From Arsenophonus apicola (GTDB lineage Bacteria > Pseudomonadota > Gammaproteobacteria > Enterobacterales > Enterobacteriaceae): DNA of 64,000 nt. The notes under the pieces were generated by a model. It did not search any database, was not told the DNA's origin, and saw only the letters and a list, made by a program, of their open reading frames with translations. The position numbers were made by a program, and so were the translations under genes. Where the stretch lies: assembly GCF_020268605.1 (NCBI RefSeq), contig NZ_CP084222.1, forward strand, positions 1,240,001 to 1,304,000, written 5' to 3'. Of the stretch, positions 61,080 to 64,000 are shown piece after piece (position 1 is the stretch's first letter; each line of letters starts with the position of its first letter).

Positions 61080-64000
61080 ATTTTTCCTGAAAATGCATTT
61101 ATTTCTCTTAAAAAGAAGTATATTGAAAAATATATCAAGTACTATAATGATAGAGGGTTAAAAACAATAAATAATAGTCAAAGATATATATTTAATGAAA
61201 TTAATATTGATGAGTTTATCAAAAAAAATATAGACATTGATGATATAGATAAAAATAAATATTATGAATTTTGCTCTGTAGACCATATGATGGCTATTGT
61301 AATAGAGAAAAATAGTAAAACAGGAAAATTAATTTATGCTTTTTTTGACCCTAATAATGGGGTAATACAGATAGAAGATAAAGATATATTTATTGATTTT
61401 TTAAATTATATTGTTAAGATTAGACGGGATAGCTATAATTTTATTGGATTCCATGATGGAACTATTGATGTATTTATTTCTGAAATGGAATATAATGAGC
61501 AGATTACCGAACAGGCAATTTTACCTAAATTAGATGAAAACTTAATTAATATAACAACCAATAAGATCTTTTGTGAAAATCAGAATAGATTTATTCTTGA
61601 TTTAAAAACTAAAATTAATTTTAAAAAATTTAATGATAATACTAGAACTACACTTATAGAATTTATTAGTGAAAAACATAAACCAAAACGTATTAATATT
61701 TTGATGGATTCTCTTTCAGTTGATGAAATATTAAAATTCTTTACTAGCCAACATAAAAATATTTTAGCATTATCAGATAATAATCTTCATGTACGTATAA
61801 CTAATGAAAATTATAAGATCCGTAAAATAATCAATGGTAGCGACATTATTGATCGTTTGCCGAATAGAAGAGAACTATTAGAATTTTATCTCTCCGATCC
61901 TATTGCTATATTGTCGCGTGAACAATTTCCCGTTGAATTATTTGAACTTCATAATAATGAGGATTTGGGTGATATTGCACCAATGAAACTTGATAATTGG
62001 TGGGATCCAAGAGTTAATCCGGAACTTATTCCTCAGCAAAATAAAATGGAATTAGTAAAGCCACAGCTAGCACAAGCTAATAATCTTTATAATGTTATCA
62101 TCCAGCTAGAAGGTGAAGAAATTATTAATAAAGCGGCGGCAAATTTAATTGGTAAACATCCAAATAATACAATATTAATTCAATATGATCTGGAAAATAA
62201 TCAATATCGACTAGTATATGGTGATATTGATAAACTGTTAACTAGCAATAGCCGTTGGTTACTAATTGGGCATGGTCGTTTTGATGAACAGAAAAAACAA
62301 CGAGTATTTGCTAATCAAAGTGCTTATACCATAGTTGATAAACTAAAAAAATTAAAAGAAACATTATTAGTCAATAATGAACCAGAAAAAATAATCTTAT
62401 TGGGTTGTAAGCTTGATCAAAATAATTTACTGGATAATTTTGCTCTCAATATCAGTCAGGAGTTTTGGCATAAAGATTTTAAATCTACCATAGTGGCCTA
62501 TACTAAAGATTTAGCTATTCATTACAATGGTAGGAAAGTAGTTTATTTGGATGAGAGTACAGATAGTAAACAGCCGGCAAAATACTATAAGAATCAGTAT
62601 CAAAAAGATAATAATAGTGGTGAAATTATCATTAATGGTGAAGCTTTAATTTTATATCTTTTACGACAAATACATGCAGGCGATGTTTCGTTATCAAGTA
62701 TAATAAATAATTATGATAATTATCTTAGCCAATATTTTCATTATTTTGATGGCAAGTTAAATTTAGATTTGCTAAAAATAATTGCTTATGATAACGAGGC
62801 ATTTAAAATATTTACTGATTATTTTGCTAATCAGAATCGAATAAATAATAATTATGATATTGGTTTATTAATTGATAAGTTAAATGGAGAAAATATTTCT
62901 AATGTGCCATTATGGGCAAAAGTAAATGCAGAAAATATAAAAGGTAAATCAGCAGAAATATTAAATAAAAATAGCTCACAAATAATCTTTCGTTTTTCTG
63001 GCGATAAAAAATTTCGTCTACAGGCTGAGTTATTAGCTAAGGATAATCCAGAAAATACTTTTATTTTCCAAATAGATAAAAATTCAAATACAGCAATCTT
63101 AGAATATGGTGATTTAAATAAATTAAATAATACAGGGATTAAAAAATGGCTATTATTAGGTAATATTGTGACGTATGAGGAACAATCTCTATTCGAAGGA
63201 ATGACATCGGCAAAACTAGTAGATACGCTTAGTGAAGTAAAGCTGTACCTTAGTCTAAATATTCCGGCTGAAGTTTGTTTCTTTTCTCAGCAAGCCTTAG
63301 GACAACTTGCTAATCCTTATGATCCAACTGGTATTGCCAATGAAACTGCAATAAATTTAGCAAAAAGAGCCATAAATAGTACTGTATCAACTTATCAGCA
63401 AGAAAATTATCAGTTACCATGGTTTTCATCAGAATATATAAATGAACAATATGTGCTTGCTGCTGATCATAAAAAATTATATCGATTTAATTATAATAAT
63501 GAAATAAAACAGTTATATATTAACAATATTCCTATTGAACAAAGTTTGTTAATGGATATTGTGACAGAGAAAATTGATCTCAATAATCAAAGCCATAAAT
63601 ATGCTTATCATTTACAAAGCTATCTAGTTGATGAAAACAATTTATTAGATTTGAAAAAAATAGATCAAATTAAATTTGATCCTATTATTAATAAAAAAGT
63701 TAATAATTATTTTGAGGAGAATAAATATATTGGTACTCAGAAACTCATTGAGTGGCGTAAGTTATTTTTAAATAATAACTTACCCACTATACAACAACAA
63801 GCTTATGATGCAAAAATATTATTAGAAAATATTGCCTATCGTCCTGAAATTATTCACTATATTAGTCCTTACTCTAAATATCTATTATCTCAACTATTCG
63901 ACTATCCAAATGGAATAATAAATATGCGAGAATTAATGATGTTAATTCATAATCATCAATTATTAGAGAATTTAAAAACATCATTAATAGAACTTGCAGG
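61080..64000 (+). CDS. Large protease-type toxin: C58 His/Asp part, C80 domain, C80-like copy; runs past the window
   Basis: A 973-codon frame without stop to the window end. It begins after a TAA and has no Met until 61290. Early on CSVDHMMAIVI and LIYAFFDPNNGVIQI give the His and Asp expected of a C58 protease. At about 62080-62680 is a C80 cysteine protease domain as in MARTX and clostridial toxins, with catalytic His in LIGHGRF (62271) and Cys in ILLGCKL (62406). At about 62970-63480 a second copy has Asn and Gln in those places. More unrecognised sequence follows. Such C80 domains cleave the toxin inside host cells on binding inositol hexakisphosphate. Confidence 0.7.
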   Translation, partial: MFPENAFISLKKKYIEKYIKYYNDRGLKTINNSQRYIFNEINIDEFIKKNIDIDDIDKNKYYEFCSVDHMMAIVIEKNSKTGKLIYAFFDPNNGVIQIEDKDIFIDFLNYIVKIRRDSYNFIGFHDGTIDVFISEMEYNEQITEQAILPKLDENLINITTNKIFCENQNRFILDLKTKINFKKFNDNTRTTLIEFISEKHKPKRINILMDSLSVDEILKFFTSQHKNILALSDNNLHVRITNENYKIRKIINGSDIIDRLPNRRELLEFYLSDPIAILSREQFPVELFELHNNEDLGDIAPMKLDNWWDPRVNPELIPQQNKMELVKPQLAQANNLYNVIIQLEGEEIINKAAANLIGKHPNNTILIQYDLENNQYRLVYGDIDKLLTSNSRWLLIGHGRFDEQKKQRVFANQSAYTIVDKLKKLKETLLVNNEPEKIILLGCKLDQNNLLDNFALNISQEFWHKDFKSTIVAYTKDLAIHYNGRKVVYLDESTDSKQPAKYYKNQYQKDNNSGEIIINGEALILYLLRQIHAGDVSLSSIINNYDNYLSQYFHYFDGKLNLDLLKIIAYDNEAFKIFTDYFANQNRINNNYDIGLLIDKLNGENISNVPLWAKVNAENIKGKSAEILNKNSSQIIFRFSGDKKFRLQAELLAKDNPENTFIFQIDKNSNTAILEYGDLNKLNNTGIKKWLLLGNIVTYEEQSLFEGMTSAKLVDTLSEVKLYLSLNIPAEVCFFSQQALGQLANPYDPTGIANETAINLAKRAINSTVSTYQQENYQLPWFSSEYINEQYVLAADHKKLYRFNYNNEIKQLYINNIPIEQSLLMDIVTEKIDLNNQSHKYAYHLQSYLVDENNLLDLKKIDQIKFDPIINKKVNNYFEENKYIGTQKLIEWRKLFLNNNLPTIQQQAYDAKILLENIAYRPEIIHYISPYSKYLLSQLFDYPNGIINMRELMMLIHNHQLLENLKTSLIELA
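62080..62680 (+). other. C80 cysteine protease domain (CPD), active-looking
   Basis: The segment VIIQLEGEEIINKAAANLIG, then RLVYGDIDKL, RWLLIGHGRFDEQ and KIILLGCKL follows the MARTX CPD pattern step by step, including the GHG and GCxL motifs. The later DLAIHYNGRKVVYLDE strands correspond to the C-terminal beta-flap that senses inositol hexakisphosphate. Confidence 0.75.
62970..63480 (+). other. C80-like module lacking catalytic residues
   Basis: IIFRFSGDKKFRLQAELLAK, AILEYGDLNKL and KKWLLLGNIVTYEE align with the active module, but GHG is GNI (Asn codon at 63162), and the GC motif becomes FFSQQ (Gln codon at 63288). The fold seems kept and the chemistry lost. Confidence 0.6.

Overview
The window is AT-rich DNA of a gammaproteobacterium of the order Enterobacterales. 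Gene order across the host part repeatedly matches E. coli (rplY-radD-rsuA-bcr-yejG-mepS; nfo-yeiH-yeiE-lysP; plaP-sbcB-yeeX; rne-rluC-yceF-yceD-rpmF-plsX-fabHDG-acpP-fabF-pabC-mltG-tmk-holB-ycfH-hinT-lpoB-thiK-nagZ-ycfP). Codon use is AT-rich, some E. coli neighbours are missing, several genes carry single nonsense lesions, and there is a prophage and a large protease-type toxin. This fits an insect-associated symbiont such as Arsenophonus (Morganellaceae). That placement is inference; no 16S gene is present.

Bases 1 to about 15.85 kb are the right part of a P2-type prophage. Going from the att end inwards: integrase and the C repressor on the plus strand, then Cox and an early operon on the minus strand ending in an 880-residue primase-helicase, then an iteron and inverted-repeat region, a P2-like cos site, a BrnTA toxin-antitoxin pair, portal Q and terminase P on the plus strand, and O-N-M-L-X on the minus strand, with X running off the left edge. 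Layout and strands are those of P2, but the replication module is not P2 gpA and gene B is absent. Two small plus-strand cargo units interrupt the early operon. Each sits next to a copy of the same 37-base element followed by a stem-loop whose arms differ in sequence but still pair.

Bases 15.9-30.1 kb hold translation and ribosome genes (rplY, rsuA, efpL), repair genes (radD, nfo), an efflux pump (bcr), a murein endopeptidase (mepS), tryptophan and lysine permeases (mtr, lysP), and the yeiH/yeiE pair. Bases 30.2-35.5 kb are an iron-type uptake locus: a Fur-box-like site, a binding protein, a permease interrupted by an in-frame TAA, an ATPase and a TonB-dependent receptor. Bases 35.6-40.3 kb hold plaP behind a GC-rich leader, sbcB, yeeX and a decayed NAD(P)-binding gene. 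Bases 40.4-60.2 kb are rne, rluC and the phospholipid/fatty-acid cluster, followed by cell-wall, nucleotide and replication genes.

The right end (60.5-64 kb) holds a large protein gene that runs past the window. Its N-terminal part looks like a YopT-type (C58) cysteine protease split by a TAA and a frameshift. Then comes a C80 self-cleaving cysteine protease domain with its His and Cys, and a second C80-like copy that has lost both. Three conserved host genes (efpL, the iron permease, ycfP) and the toxin each contain one in-frame TAA followed by well-conserved coding sequence.
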